Shown: one piece after another, positions 1 through 9,194 of the stretch
Layout: each line of letters opens with the position of its first letter
How positions within the stretch are numbered: the stretch's first letter is position 1
Assembly: GCF_007859715.1 (NCBI RefSeq)
Contig: NZ_SJPG01000001.1
Location: 5,684,527-5,748,526 of the forward strand
Reading direction: 5' to 3'
DNA: 64,000 bases
Source: Rubinisphaera italica
GTDB lineage: Bacteria; Planctomycetota; Planctomycetia; Planctomycetales; Planctomycetaceae
Made by a program: the position numbers and the translations under genes
The notes under the pieces: model-generated
What the model was told of the DNA's origin: nothing
What the model saw: only the letters and a program-made list of their open reading frames with translations
Databases searched by the model: none

Positions 1-101
1 GCTCCAGCGGCTGCGGCATCATAGCTTGCAGCGATTTTAGCTGTTAAGATCAGTGTTCAGAAAATTCAGTATCCATTCAGGATTCATCAGAGAGGATTCC
101 C

Positions 102-1895
102 ATGCGCCTACGAACCTTTTTACCCTGTTTGTCTCTACTTGTAGTCCTCTGCAATGGAGCCGTCAATTCGGGCTCCGTATTAGCTGCCGATCAACCGAAC
201 GTAGTCATCGTGATTACTGATGATCAAGGCTATGGCGATCTTTCCTGTCATGGCAATCCGATTCTGAAAACTCCTCAAATCGATGCGCTGTATGAAGAGT
301 CTGTTCACCTGACCGACTACCACGTGGCCCCCACCTGTTCGCCGACCCGTAGTGCTTTTCTGACGGGACACTGGACGGATCGGACGGGAGTCTGGCATAC
401 CATTATGGGGCGTTCCATGCTGAGAGAGAATGAAGTGACTCTCGGGCAACTGTTCAAAGATGGTGGCTACGCAACTGGCATGTTCGGCAAGTGGCATCTG
501 GGAGATAACTATCCGTATCGTCCGGAAGATCGAGGTTTCACCGAAGTTCTTCGGCATGGTGGAGGCGGTGTGGGGCAAACTCCCGATTACTGGAACAACG
601 CCTATTTCGATGGTCATTATTGGCACAACAGCAAGCCGGTTCCCGTTGAAGGTTTTTGCACGGATGTCTTTTTTGATTATGCAAAACGATTTATCAAAGC
701 TCAGAAGAAAGCGGATAAACCATTTCTGGCTTACATCGCAACGAATGCACCCCATGGTCCGATGCATTCGCCCGTTGAATTCAGCGAACCTTATGAAGAT
801 CAAAACGTGGGACTCGCCAACTTCTATGGCATGATTGCCAACATCGATGAGAATGTCGGAAAGTTACGCGCATTCTTAGATGAGGAAGGCCTGACAGAGA
901 ATACGATTTTCATCTTCACCACCGACAATGGGACTTCTTCAGGCAGTCGAGTTTTTAATGCGGACATGCGAGGGGCCAAGGGAAGCGAATATGATGGCGG
1001 ACATCGTGTGCCGTTCTTTCTGCATTGGCCTGAGGGTGGATTCACAGAAAGCCGAGATGTTACCCCTATCACTGCTCATGTCGATGTCGTTCCAACATTG
1101 CTGGAGTTCTGTGGAGTAAGTGCTCCCAGCAATTTGAAATTTGATGGTGTCAGCATTGTGCCCCTGTTGAAGGGGACGGCCACCGATTGGAAAGATCGAA
1201 TATTGGTCACGGATTCTCAGCGGGTGAAAGATCCGATCAAGTGGCGCAAATCAGCGGTGATGACTTCGGACTGGCGACTGATTAACGGCGAAGAACTGTA
1301 CGACATCAAAAACGATGTGGGGCAGAAAAGTAATGTCGCCACTGGCAATCCGGAAGTGGTCGAGCGATTGCGCGAGTTCTACGAAGACTGGTGGAAAGAA
1401 CTCGAACCGACGTTTGCTCAGTCGACGGCCATCTATCTCGGTCATCCAGCCGACAATCCTGCCCGGCTCACTTCGCACGACTGGATTACCACTCAGATGA
1501 CGCCCTGGAATCAGCAACAGATTCGTGGAGCGATGAACGGCCCGCAGAATACCGGCTTCTGGAATGTGAAAATCACCGAAGCCGGCAGTTATGAAATCCG
1601 CCTGCGCCGCTGGCCAGAAGAGGCGGACCAACCGATCGGAGCATCACTTCCACCCGGTGCAGACGTCCCTGGGGTCAAACCTTATCGTGCTCATCCCGGT
1701 GTGGCGATCAAGCCCGTTAAGGTCACTCTGCAAATCGGAGACATTGTCAAAACAAAAACGGTCAATGCCGATGAAACAGAAGTGACATTTCAGCTCGATC
1801 TGAAGCCGGAAACGACCACCATGTCTGCTATATTTACAACAGATAAGGGTGAAGAGTACGGTGCATATTACGCGTATGTTGAGAAGAAGAATTGA
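102..1895 (+). CDS. Secreted arylsulfatase-family sulfatase
   Basis: Type I sulfatase of 597 aa that would hydrolyse sulfate esters, probably on sulfated polysaccharides, outside the cytoplasm. A Sec signal peptide spans about residues 1-29, ending near L-A-A-D. The formylglycine signature C-S-P-T-R starts at Cys79, which a sulfatase-maturing enzyme must oxidise. The N-terminal metal-binding V-I-T-D-D-Q-G motif (about 37-43) and the T-D-N-G motif follow the family pattern. The last ~120 residues look like a beta-rich accessory domain beyond the catalytic core. The start is supported by an AGAGGA ribosome site 5 bases before the ATG. No sulfatase-maturing enzyme or transporter lies beside it. 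Substrate is unknown; sulfatase identity is secure from the motifs. Confidence 0.93.
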   Translation: MRLRTFLPCLSLLVVLCNGAVNSGSVLAADQPNVVIVITDDQGYGDLSCHGNPILKTPQIDALYEESVHLTDYHVAPTCSPTRSAFLTGHWTDRTGVWHTIMGRSMLRENEVTLGQLFKDGGYATGMFGKWHLGDNYPYRPEDRGFTEVLRHGGGGVGQTPDYWNNAYFDGHYWHNSKPVPVEGFCTDVFFDYAKRFIKAQKKADKPFLAYIATNAPHGPMHSPVEFSEPYEDQNVGLANFYGMIANIDENVGKLRAFLDEEGLTENTIFIFTTDNGTSSGSRVFNADMRGAKGSEYDGGHRVPFFLHWPEGGFTESRDVTPITAHVDVVPTLLEFCGVSAPSNLKFDGVSIVPLLKGTATDWKDRILVTDSQRVKDPIKWRKSAVMTSDWRLINGEELYDIKNDVGQKSNVATGNPEVVERLREFYEDWWKELEPTFAQSTAIYLGHPADNPARLTSHDWITTQMTPWNQQQIRGAMNGPQNTGFWNVKITEAGSYEIRLRRWPEEADQPIGASLPPGADVPGVKPYRAHPGVAIKPVKVTLQIGDIVKTKTVNADETEVTFQLDLKPETTTMSAIFTTDKGEEYGAYYAYVEKKN

Positions 1896-1918
1896 GCTTT
1901 TCAAGAAGAAGTTAATGC

Positions 1919-2046
1919 ACTGAACTGTCAACTCTCCCCTTGGGAAAGGGTTAGGTTGAGGCAAATGCGCGTCACTTTGGATGGGAACGTCGAAGGGATT
2001 CCCCTCATCCGGCCTTCGGCCACCTTCTCCCCAAGGAGAAGGAAAG
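1919..2046. repeat. Intergenic palindromic repeat, family 1 copy a
   Basis: This stretch between the sulfatase and the thiolase carries CTCTCCCCTTGGGAAAGGG, then CCCCTCATCCGGCCTTCGGCC, then a CCTTCTCC/GGAGAAGG hairpin. The same block occurs in reverse orientation at 49053-49200, and part of it at 32512-32560. The hairpin arms could also end sulfatase transcription. The remaining bases to 2177 hold nothing else I can identify. Confidence 0.75.
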
Positions 2047-2177
2047 AAAACTGCTCCCCAATGAAAGTGAAAGATTACCGCTTTGCGATTGGGTCTTAAA
2101 ATTGAAACTTCCCGGAGGTATAATAAAAGCAGGACAATAACCATTTAGAAATCACATCTTAGAATGAGGCTATCGCC

Positions 2178-3500
2178 GTGAATGCCGACACCCGCTCGAT
2201 CTGCACCCGTCTCGATCCGCCTCTGGCCATAGTTGCCGGCAAGCGGACTCCATTCGTCAAAGCTTATGGAGCATTGGCAAAATTTCCGGCTGATCAACTG
2301 GGAGTGATGGCGGTCCGCGAAGCACTTGCTCAAATCAATATGGAGCCGAAGGAAATTGATGAGTTGATCTTCGGCTCGGTCTGCGGTCAGAGTGATGCTG
2401 CCAATGTCGCGAGGGTGATTGCACTCCGGGCAGGGATTCCGCAGGATCGGATTGCACATACCGTCAATCGAAACTGTGCTTCAGGGATGGAGTCCGTCAT
2501 TGAGGCCAGTCAGATTATCCGCGAAGGTCGAGCCGAGGTGCTGATGGCGGGTGGAGCCGAGTCGATGTCGCAGGTGCCCTTCCTGTACAATGAGGAAGCC
2601 AAGGGCTGGTTTATGAAATTCCAGCGAGCCAAATCCTGGACTGATAAACTCTCGCTGCTTTCACAATTACGTCCCGGTCATTTCAAACCGGTCCCACAGA
2701 TTCAACTCGGGTTGACTGACCCTGTCTGTGGATTAAACATGGGTGAGACAGCTGAGGTTCTGGCAGATGATTTTGATATCTCCCGGAAACGACAGGATGA
2801 GTTTGCACTGGAGAGTCATCGGAGAGCGGTCCTGGCTCAGGAAAAAGGGTTCTTCAATGATGAGATCTTGATGATTTCCGGCGACCTGACCGGTTCTGCT
2901 CCATTACATGAGGATCTCGGACCTCGAAAAAATCAGACGATGGAATCACTCGGTAAATTAAAGCCGATCTTCCGAAAAAATAGTGGAACAGTGACTGTTG
3001 GCAACAGTTGTCCGATTACCGATGGAGCCGTCGGGCTGGTTGTCATGTCTGCAGAGACCGCTGAGAAAAAAAGTATAAACCCGCTGGGATTCCTGCATGC
3101 TTATTCCATAGCTGGTTGCGACCCCAAGCGTATGGGACTCGGGCCAGTCTTTGCCGTCGATAAACTGCTGCACGGCACCAAAAAAGTTCTTTCAGATTTC
3201 GAACTGGTTGAAATCAACGAAGCCTTCGCCGCTCAAGTGCTGGCTTGTCTGGATGCGATGAAGTCAGCCGACTTCTGTAAATCGGTCCTTGGTCGTGAAG
3301 AGCCAATTGGAGAATTGCCATTGAATCAGTTGAATGTGAATGGCGGAGCGATTGCATTAGGGCACCCAGTAGGAGCCACGGGAGCACGACTGATTCTCAC
3401 TTTGCTGCGGGCATTGGGAGAGCGGCAATTGAATACGGGGTTGGCATCGCTTTGTGTCGGAGGTGGACAGGGTGTGGCGATGTGGTTGGAACGAGCTTAG
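2178..3500 (+). CDS. fadI: Acetyl-CoA C-acyltransferase (thiolase, FadI type)
   Basis: Thiolase of 440 aa catalysing the last step of fatty acid beta-oxidation, cleavage of 3-ketoacyl-CoA to acetyl-CoA and a shortened acyl-CoA. The nucleophile is Cys100 in N-R-N-C-A-S-G. His396 lies in G-H-P-V-G-A-T-G, and the second catalytic Cys426 in C-V-G-G-G-Q-G; all are in the expected order. Length fits the ~430-residue FadI family rather than the ~390-residue biosynthetic thiolases. The start codon is GTG. It is followed by a strong hairpin and then by the FadJ-like gene, so the two probably form one degradation module. The long middle segment between Cys100 and His396 is as expected for FadI. FadI is the best name, although the chain-length range cannot be read from sequence. 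Confidence 0.9.
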   Translation: MNADTRSICTRLDPPLAIVAGKRTPFVKAYGALAKFPADQLGVMAVREALAQINMEPKEIDELIFGSVCGQSDAANVARVIALRAGIPQDRIAHTVNRNCASGMESVIEASQIIREGRAEVLMAGGAESMSQVPFLYNEEAKGWFMKFQRAKSWTDKLSLLSQLRPGHFKPVPQIQLGLTDPVCGLNMGETAEVLADDFDISRKRQDEFALESHRRAVLAQEKGFFNDEILMISGDLTGSAPLHEDLGPRKNQTMESLGKLKPIFRKNSGTVTVGNSCPITDGAVGLVVMSAETAEKKSINPLGFLHAYSIAGCDPKRMGLGPVFAVDKLLHGTKKVLSDFELVEINEAFAAQVLACLDAMKSADFCKSVLGREEPIGELPLNQLNVNGGAIALGHPVGATGARLILTLLRALGERQLNTGLASLCVGGGQGVAMWLERA

Positions 3501-3537
3501 TTACACCGGACATAACTTGATTAAGATATAATAATCG

Positions 3538-3623
3538 GGGGTGGCGGGGGCGCTCCGCATAAGCGGAAGCCCCCGGATGTTTTACGATTCGGGGGCTTCT
3601 CTTCGAGAGCGCCCCCGCCACCC
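3538..3623. terminator. Long two-step inverted repeat between fadI and fadJ
   Basis: An outer stem of about 17 bp (GGGTGGCGGGGGCGCTC with its complement ending at 3623) encloses a second stem, GAAGCCCCCG/CGGGGGCTTC, with an A/T-rich loop. No U-tract follows, so it may stabilise or attenuate the fadI message rather than act as a classical intrinsic terminator. It may also be a mobile palindromic repeat. Confidence 0.7.
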
Positions 3624-3666
3624 TTTGCATAATAAAATTCGCTGACACTGATGAAGGAGACGGAAG

Positions 3667-5811
3667 ATGGCGGCACTCTGGACGCATTGGGACCTTGAAC
3701 AAACGACCGATCAGATACTGACCCTCTGGATTGATGTGCAGGGTCAGAGCCAGAATGTCTTTTCGACCGAAGTCATCTCGGAACTCGATTCCGTTCTTGA
3801 TGAATTGGTATCACGCCAGGGTGTGAAAACTATTTTTATCCGCAGTCGAAAGGCCAATAGTTTTTTTGCCGGAGCGGATATTACTGAATTTGCAAAGATC
3901 GAAACCATCGAACAAGCTCGCGAAGTTTCCAGACGAGGACAGGATATCTTTGCACGTCTTGAAGCAATTGAGCCGACGACAATCGCCGTGATTCAAGGGG
4001 CTTGCCTGGGTGGTGGATTGGAAATGGCATTGGCGTGTGATCATCGCATCGCCGTCATCGATTCTTCAACACGCATTGGACTTCCCGAAACCGGGCTGGG
4101 AATTCTGCCGGGCTGGGGAGGGACGCAACGACTTCCGAAACAGGTCGACTTGCTGCAGGCGATCGGAATGATTCTGCAGGCGAAGAAATTCTCTGCAGAA
4201 AAAGCAGCGAAAGTTGGTCTGGTTGATCGAGCAGTTAAGCCTGACGAGTTGGAATCACTGCTGAAAGAGTTGAGGAATTCCACAATCGATTTGAATCCTC
4301 AAAAATCCAGCACCTGGATCGGCTGGTTTTTGAATGAGACTTCTTTTGGCCGTAAACTGATCTTCAATGCGACTGAAAAGAGAATTGCTCGACAGAATCT
4401 CCACTATCCTGCATTAGGGAAATCGTTAGAGGCGATTCGTCAGTCATTCAAAGAGGATGCGAGTGGATTTGAATTCGAGCAGCAGGCGATTGGCGATTTA
4501 CTGTTTACGCCGACTTGTCAGAGTCTGGTCAGTTTGTTTCTGAACAAAGAGCGCGCCCGTTCTCTCGATACATGGGACGTGCCAACTTCAATTCAGGAAG
4601 AGAAAATCAAATCTCTGGCCGTGCTCGGTGGCGGGACGATGGGAGCAGGGATTGCCCAGGCGGGCATCAAAAAAGGGATGCAAGTTGTCCTCAAAGAAGT
4701 GAATGAAGAAGCTCTCGATGCGGCTCGGTCTCGGATTCATTCAATTTATGAAGCTCTGCTTGATCGAAAAAGCCTGACTGAAGACGAGGCGAATGAACAG
4801 CAGGCTCATTTGACCTTTACGACATCGTTAGAGGGAATTGCGGATGTCGATGTTGTTGTGGAAGCGGTTCCAGAATCGCTCGGATTGAAGCAGAAGATCT
4901 TCAATGAACTGGCAGGGACCTGTAATCAGGATACGATCTTTGCCACGAATACCTCTGCTCTTTCTGTGGATGAAATCTTTGCGGGTGTGGAGCCGAAGTC
5001 TCGGGTTGGAGGCTTACACTTCTTTAATCCGGTCCATCGAATGGATTTGATTGAAGTGATTTCCGGGTCTTACAGTTCACCGGAAACCGTTGGCCGATTG
5101 CTGAAACTGGCGAAGCAACTCGGCAAGACTCCAATTTTGACAAAAGATTCGCCGGGGTTTGTGGTCAATCGGATATTGATGCCGTATCTGGATGAAGCGA
5201 TTAAGATCGCAATCGAATTTACAGCTCAAAATCGCGACCCCGCCTTGATAGATCGAGAAATGAAAAGCTTCGGCATGCCGATGGGACCACTCGAGTTGAT
5301 CGATCAGGTTGGCGTTGATGTCGCTGCCCATGTGGCCGGTTCGATGTCAATTGTTTTTGGTGAGGAGTCCGATACTGCGACCGTGCTCGAACGCATGGTG
5401 GAGGCGAAGCGGCTGGGGCGGAAATCGGACGCTGGTTTTTATAACTACGTGAAAGGCAAAAAAACGAACGCGATCGGCTTACAGCCATTGGTTTCGGGGA
5501 TTGATGTCGATCTCGTCGAGTCGCCCACAACCGAACTGGAGGAAGTTCTAACGCCCATTCAACAGCGGCTGGTGCTGGCGATGGTGAATGAAGCGGGGCG
5601 ATGTCTCGACGAAGCTGTTGTGGCAGACGCGTGGATGATCGATCTGGCGATGGTTCTCGGGACTGGCTTTGCTCCATTTCGAGGAGGCCCGCTGAGATTT
5701 GCTCGACAGCTCAATCACAACAATCTGATCGACACTCTGGAAAAACTGGCAGCCGTTTACGGCGAGCGATTTCAGCCTGCGGAATCGATCCGCCAGTTGG
5801 GCCAACAATGA
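3667..5811 (+). CDS. fadJ: FadJ-like enoyl-CoA hydratase / 3-hydroxyacyl-CoA dehydrogenase
   Basis: Bifunctional beta-oxidation enzyme of 714 aa, catalysing hydration of enoyl-CoA and then NAD-dependent oxidation of 3-hydroxyacyl-CoA. The crotonase domain occupies about residues 1-200, with oxyanion-hole segment F-A-G-A-D near 67-71 and catalytic glutamates at about 119 (G-G-G-L-E) and 141 (L-P-E-T). A Rossmann NAD domain begins near 318 with G-G-G-T-M-G-A-G. The dehydrogenase pair is His about 451 (H-F-F-N-P-V-H) and Glu about 463. Two C-terminal 3HCDH helical domains complete it. A GGAG-like ribosome site lies just before the ATG. Its product feeds the thiolase encoded upstream. The stop codon overlaps the start of the next gene. 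Confidence 0.92.
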   Translation: MAALWTHWDLEQTTDQILTLWIDVQGQSQNVFSTEVISELDSVLDELVSRQGVKTIFIRSRKANSFFAGADITEFAKIETIEQAREVSRRGQDIFARLEAIEPTTIAVIQGACLGGGLEMALACDHRIAVIDSSTRIGLPETGLGILPGWGGTQRLPKQVDLLQAIGMILQAKKFSAEKAAKVGLVDRAVKPDELESLLKELRNSTIDLNPQKSSTWIGWFLNETSFGRKLIFNATEKRIARQNLHYPALGKSLEAIRQSFKEDASGFEFEQQAIGDLLFTPTCQSLVSLFLNKERARSLDTWDVPTSIQEEKIKSLAVLGGGTMGAGIAQAGIKKGMQVVLKEVNEEALDAARSRIHSIYEALLDRKSLTEDEANEQQAHLTFTTSLEGIADVDVVVEAVPESLGLKQKIFNELAGTCNQDTIFATNTSALSVDEIFAGVEPKSRVGGLHFFNPVHRMDLIEVISGSYSSPETVGRLLKLAKQLGKTPILTKDSPGFVVNRILMPYLDEAIKIAIEFTAQNRDPALIDREMKSFGMPMGPLELIDQVGVDVAAHVAGSMSIVFGEESDTATVLERMVEAKRLGRKSDAGFYNYVKGKKTNAIGLQPLVSGIDVDLVESPTTELEEVLTPIQQRLVLAMVNEAGRCLDEAVVADAWMIDLAMVLGTGFAPFRGGPLRFARQLNHNNLIDTLEKLAAVYGERFQPAESIRQLGQQ

Positions 5812-6800
5812 TGCGTCGGTTGTTTCGTCCGAATTTCGAATTTGAACATCAACTCGCAGCCGGCAATTCCCCCTGGCAGTTGCCAAAAAAACTGGCTCAA
5901 GTCAATGCCCGCTGGGCACATCGGGTCATTCCCTTAATGTCACCAGACGATTATTTGTGGTTGCCGGAAATTGATCTGCTGGATGACGAATCTCGTAGGC
6001 GACTCACTTCTGAATGTGCTCAGCAGGGTGTCACTCCGCTGGAAACATTCGATGGCATGCAATCCGCTTCAGCTGAAGTCGAATTGATTTCCTGGGGCTG
6101 GTCACAGGCGATGACTCAACTGGCAACGAAAAACGGCTGGACCTTCTCTGCTCCTCTCCTCGAAACTGTGGAGTGGATCAACTCGCGTGGAACGTCGTTT
6201 CAGTTTGAAGAAAAATGGAATATTGCTCCAGCAGGTTGTCGCGTTATTCATTCACTGACCGACTTAAAGGAAATTGTAGCAGCTCAGGATGAGACTGCGA
6301 ACTGGCTGGTGAAAGCGGAGTTCAGCATGTCATCACGAGAACGACTGATGGGGCGAGGACGCACTCTAACCGGAAATGATCAGAACTGGGCAGAGCATCG
6401 ACTGATCAAAGGTCAGGCTCTCTATTTTGAACCCTGGCTGGATCGAGTTGCAGAGATGAGTATTCATTTTCAGATCGATACGAATCGGTCTGTGAAGAGA
6501 CTCGGCTGCACCCATTTGCATACGGATGCTCATGGACGATATCTGGGAAATGTCGCAGTCGCAAAAAATGAAGAAGCAGAATTCATCAGGCAATGGCAAG
6601 TCAGCTATGAGCAGACGAGTGCTTTTGCCGAAGAAGCTGCAAGTCGAGGATATTTTGGGCCTCTGAGTATCGATGCAATGCGATATCGAATCTCCGACGG
6701 CACACTCTTGGAGCGTCCTCTTCAGGATATTAATGGACGGTTTACAATGGGCCGCTGCGAACTGGAGCGTGCATTGTCAACAGGTGAATTGACTGATTAA
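5808..6800 (+). CDS. ATP-grasp-like protein coupled to fadJ
   Basis: Protein of 330 aa starting at the ATG of an ATGA overlap with the fadJ stop, the layout of translational coupling. A frame opens further upstream inside fadJ but has no need to be used. I see an ATP-grasp-like layout: W-L-V-K-A-E-F-S-M-S-S near residues 166-176 resembles the nucleotide-binding lysine and glycine-rich loop. F-E-P-W-L-D-R follows as the hinge, then S-I-D-A-M-R. L-L-E-R-P-L-Q-D-I-N-G-R near the end matches the Mg-binding acidic and N-x-R motif. The substrate is unknown. The link to fatty acid degradation is inferred only from the overlap. Assignment to ATP-grasp is by motif pattern, not by a search. Confidence 0.6.
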   Translation: MMRRLFRPNFEFEHQLAAGNSPWQLPKKLAQVNARWAHRVIPLMSPDDYLWLPEIDLLDDESRRRLTSECAQQGVTPLETFDGMQSASAEVELISWGWSQAMTQLATKNGWTFSAPLLETVEWINSRGTSFQFEEKWNIAPAGCRVIHSLTDLKEIVAAQDETANWLVKAEFSMSSRERLMGRGRTLTGNDQNWAEHRLIKGQALYFEPWLDRVAEMSIHFQIDTNRSVKRLGCTHLHTDAHGRYLGNVAVAKNEEAEFIRQWQVSYEQTSAFAEEAASRGYFGPLSIDAMRYRISDGTLLERPLQDINGRFTMGRCELERALSTGELTD

Positions 6801-6810
6801 ATCCCTCGGG

Positions 6811-6845
6811 AACTCTTCAGGAAAATGCAGGTCTCCTGAAGAGTT
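6811..6845 (+). terminator. Hairpin after the fadJ/ATP-grasp pair
   Basis: A 12-bp perfect stem AACTCTTCAGGA/TCCTGAAGAGTT with an 11-base loop begins 10 bases after the stop codon. There is no clear U-tract. It is likely the 3' end of the fad transcript. Bases 6880-6975 also carry GAGCATTTC and its complement GAAATGCTC around an A/T-rich stretch. Confidence 0.6.
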
Positions 6846-6984
6846 CGTATCGAGGACTCTAAGTCATTCTTCAATTTAGAGCATTTCTAAATGCAGTGTG
6901 CATTCGCATGTACGATTGTTTGCCTAAATCGCTGCATTTGCTCATGCAGAACACAGAAAATTGATTTTGGAAATGCTCCCGTTA

Positions 6985-7920
6985 TTAATACTCGCCAACG
7001 ACTTCGCCACCCTGAATAGTGCCGAGCGATTGATAGACACCTTTGTCGATGTTTTCACTTAGGAAACGAACATGGCCATCTCCGAGAACAAACTGGGCTC
7101 CACCTTTATGCTGACTGCTTAGATCATCGAAGTGAGCGACAGGATCGTTTGGAACGTGGTCCATGGAACCTAAGACACGCTGAAACGCTTCTTCACCTTC
7201 TGGAACCATGCCAACCCAGGTTGAGTACCAGCCGAGTGGCTCTCGGGTGAGACGTTCGCCAATCATCATTGTATTGCTCAGCCCGTCTGTGAAGTCTCGG
7301 AATTTCACTTTGCTGTTGTGGTAGAATGCTCCATCGCCTTTGCACTGTCCCGAACTTGTTACGGGAGCAGTGCCTGCAGAATTCTCACAGGCATCGAGTT
7401 CTTCAGTTCCGAAGATGCCGACATAATTGGCGGTGGGTAACTCAGCCAGAACCGTTCCGGGGGACCCTTCTTCTTCAATTTCAAACTGCTGTGGTTTCGG
7501 ATCGGAAGGACATTCAAACGTGGCGATGTTATTGAGCCGGAAAGTATCGTTGAGAGGAGCAGCAATGCTGACGTTGGGATTGAACTGGTCATAGAGTGCG
7601 GGCTGTTCGATGAATGGAAGGATCATAGTTCCCCAACCCGCTCCACTGGTTCCTTCGTGAGGCATGTGAGTGGCGGTCGGAGCGACTGCAATCCAGCCGG
7701 GAGGGAGTGTATTGTGGACATCATGATAATTGTGCAGTGCCAGTCCGAGCTGCTTGAGATTGTTTTTACAGCTCGATCGCCTGGCTGCTTCGCGAGCCTG
7801 TTGGACGGCTGGAAGAAGTAAAGCCACCAGCACGGCAATGATTGCGATGACGACAAGAAGCTCAATGAGAGTAAAGCCACGAGGCTTCACCGTTTGAGGG
7901 AAAGTCTTATTTAACAACAT
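6985..7920 (-). CDS. DUF1559 prepilin-type protein
   Basis: Planctomycete-type pseudopilin-like protein of 311 aa. The N-terminus has the type IV prepilin cleavage motif [12 protein letters not shown] followed by a hydrophobic helix (about residues 14-38) and the [12 protein letters not shown] segment typical of DUF1559. The C-terminal H-x9-D-G motif ([12 protein letters not shown]) is present. Such proteins occur in many paralogous copies in planctomycetes, and their function is not established; they are assumed to be exported by a type II secretion or type IV pilus-like machine. It stands alone here, and GspK/L/M-like genes occur at 42.9-47.7 kb. Family assignment is very secure. Confidence 0.95.
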   Translation of the reverse strand: MLLNKTFPQTVKPRGFTLIELLVVIAIIAVLVALLLPAVQQAREAARRSSCKNNLKQLGLALHNYHDVHNTLPPGWIAVAPTATHMPHEGTSGAGWGTMILPFIEQPALYDQFNPNVSIAAPLNDTFRLNNIATFECPSDPKPQQFEIEEEGSPGTVLAELPTANYVGIFGTEELDACENSAGTAPVTSSGQCKGDGAFYHNSKVKFRDFTDGLSNTMMIGERLTREPLGWYSTWVGMVPEGEEAFQRVLGSMDHVPNDPVAHFDDLSSQHKGGAQFVLGDGHVRFLSENIDKGVYQSLGTIQGGEVVGEY

Positions 7921-8252
7921 AATTATTCCAATGGTATTTTAGATTTATTGATCTGTTATGGTTTATGAACTCAGGTTTCTGTCGCAGAAATGAGTTATTG
8001 AAGATCCGTCAATAGTTACACACGCAAACACAAATATTTGCCTGTTATGCAGCGATTTGGGGTATCAATGGTTGTGAATATGTAAGTGCATCAACTTCAA
8101 AAGATCACAACACTGAATAACGTTCAGCACATATAGCGACTCCAGCCAGCAACATTCGCTTACACTTTCTCAGTTAGAAAGTGACGGGAATGAATACGGA
8201 AGCTGCAGATCCGTTGAATGCCCTGCGATATCTTTGGCCGGAAATCGAACAT
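7921..8252. other. Intergenic region, no gene seen
   Basis: It must contain the promoter of the DUF1559 gene on the - strand. The bases are A/T-rich near 7930-8080. A short open frame on the + strand at 8181-8366 has no ribosome site and crosses the hairpin and the end of the neighbouring gene, so I do not call it. Confidence 0.5.
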
Positions 8253-8292
8253 ACCACCATTGATTCAGAACAATGTTCGAATAATGGGTGGT
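8253..8292 (-). terminator. Near-palindromic hairpin after the His-rich gene
   Basis: A 40-bp imperfect palindrome (outer arms ACCACC/GGTGGT, inner arms around AGAACA/TGTTCG) starts about 21 bases past the stop of the - strand His-rich gene. Its position suits a transcription end signal. There is no marked U-tract. Confidence 0.6.
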
Positions 8293-8313
8293 CATCAAAT
8301 TTGTGCCAATTGG

Positions 8314-8703
8314 CTATGCCAGGACCGGGGGGCCGCGTAGCAGCGGCAAAGAAGCGTCGGTATTAATTGCAACCATCGCTGGAGCCGGTGACTCCAGCCA
8401 AACAACACTGTAGTTTTCAATAATGACTGGTAAGTCAGGAGTAAACTGGGCCATCCACAGCAGTTCACAAGCTGGGCATTCCGAATGGGAATGATCGTGC
8501 GAATGCTGATGGCTGTCCTGATGCTTTTCAGTTGATGAGTGCACATGATGACAATGTGAGTGCGACTCATGATGGATCTCAGTTGATTGCTGAGAACCAT
8601 GGTGATGACTGCAGCTATGTGTGTGAATGTGCGCATAAGGGTATATCAAACCGCCAAAAATATAGGCGGCTAGAATCCCTGATAATACGAACTGCTGTCT
8701 CAT
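8314..8703 (-). CDS. Histidine-rich secreted protein, possible metal binder
   Basis: Protein of 129 aa with a hydrophobic N-terminus (about 5-22) that could be a signal peptide or anchor. Residues about 25-75 contain 19 histidines in 51 positions, in runs such as H-S-C-S-H-H-H and H-S-H-D-H-S-H-S. A C-P-A-C motif follows directly. The last residues R-G-P-P-V-L-A resemble the end of small DUF2946-like proteins often found near copper genes, but that is only a resemblance. Zinc, nickel or copper binding is plausible from composition. No metal transporter lies next to it. The gene has its own 3' hairpin and appears monocistronic. Confidence 0.75.
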   Translation of the reverse strand: MRQQFVLSGILAAYIFGGLIYPYAHIHTHSCSHHHGSQQSTEIHHESHSHCHHVHSSTEKHQDSHQHSHDHSHSECPACELLWMAQFTPDLPVIIENYSVVWLESPAPAMVAINTDASLPLLRGPPVLA

Positions 8704-9194
8704 CTGAAGTTGAATCGTCCTGACTGAAATTTTATTGATAATTCCCTGTCATGTTACTCGTGAATTGGAAGAGGTCGAGAACTAAGTTCTGAAATTGTCT
8801 AATTTTTAATCGTATTAATGTTTTCTTACGTCAGAAGCGATGTGGCTGTTGGAGCTTTTTCGAAGCTTAAGTTGATATTGACTCAAATCGACAAAAAGGG
8901 CTACTTTTCGCTGTGATCTGTTGGGGATTCTCCAGAGAGATCACGTCTAAAAGATGAAATTACATCTGCTGTTTTGTCATAACTTATTTATGTGTAAGAG
9001 ATTAAGACGCAATGGATGCGTAAGGAATTTCTGCATTTTTTCTAATACCTTGTCTCCAAGATAGAATTTCAAAGCGTATGGAAACGCCTTTGTATTCATG
9101 GAAATTCCTCACAAGAATATTCCAGACCGTCTTTTCTCGCAACGATTTCCGTGTGATTTTCGTGTTGAGAGGCTTACGCATTTTGAAGCGAGAG
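8704..9194. other. Divergent intergenic region before the polysaccharide locus
   Basis: About 490 bases between the His-rich gene (-) and the Wza-like gene (+), with A/T-rich runs near 8790-8840 and 8990-9050. It should hold both promoters. I could not pick out convincing -35/-10 boxes or an operator. An in-frame extension of the Wza-like gene upstream to 9078 lacks a ribosome site and is not favoured. Confidence 0.4.

Noticed and set aside
5219..5886. Antisense frames inside fadJ
   Set aside because: Arg/Ser/Pro-rich translations with no motif; the + strand frame has complete family motifs.
8181..8366. Short + strand frame beside the His-rich gene
   Set aside because: It crosses the terminator-like palindrome and the end of the opposite gene and has no ribosome site.
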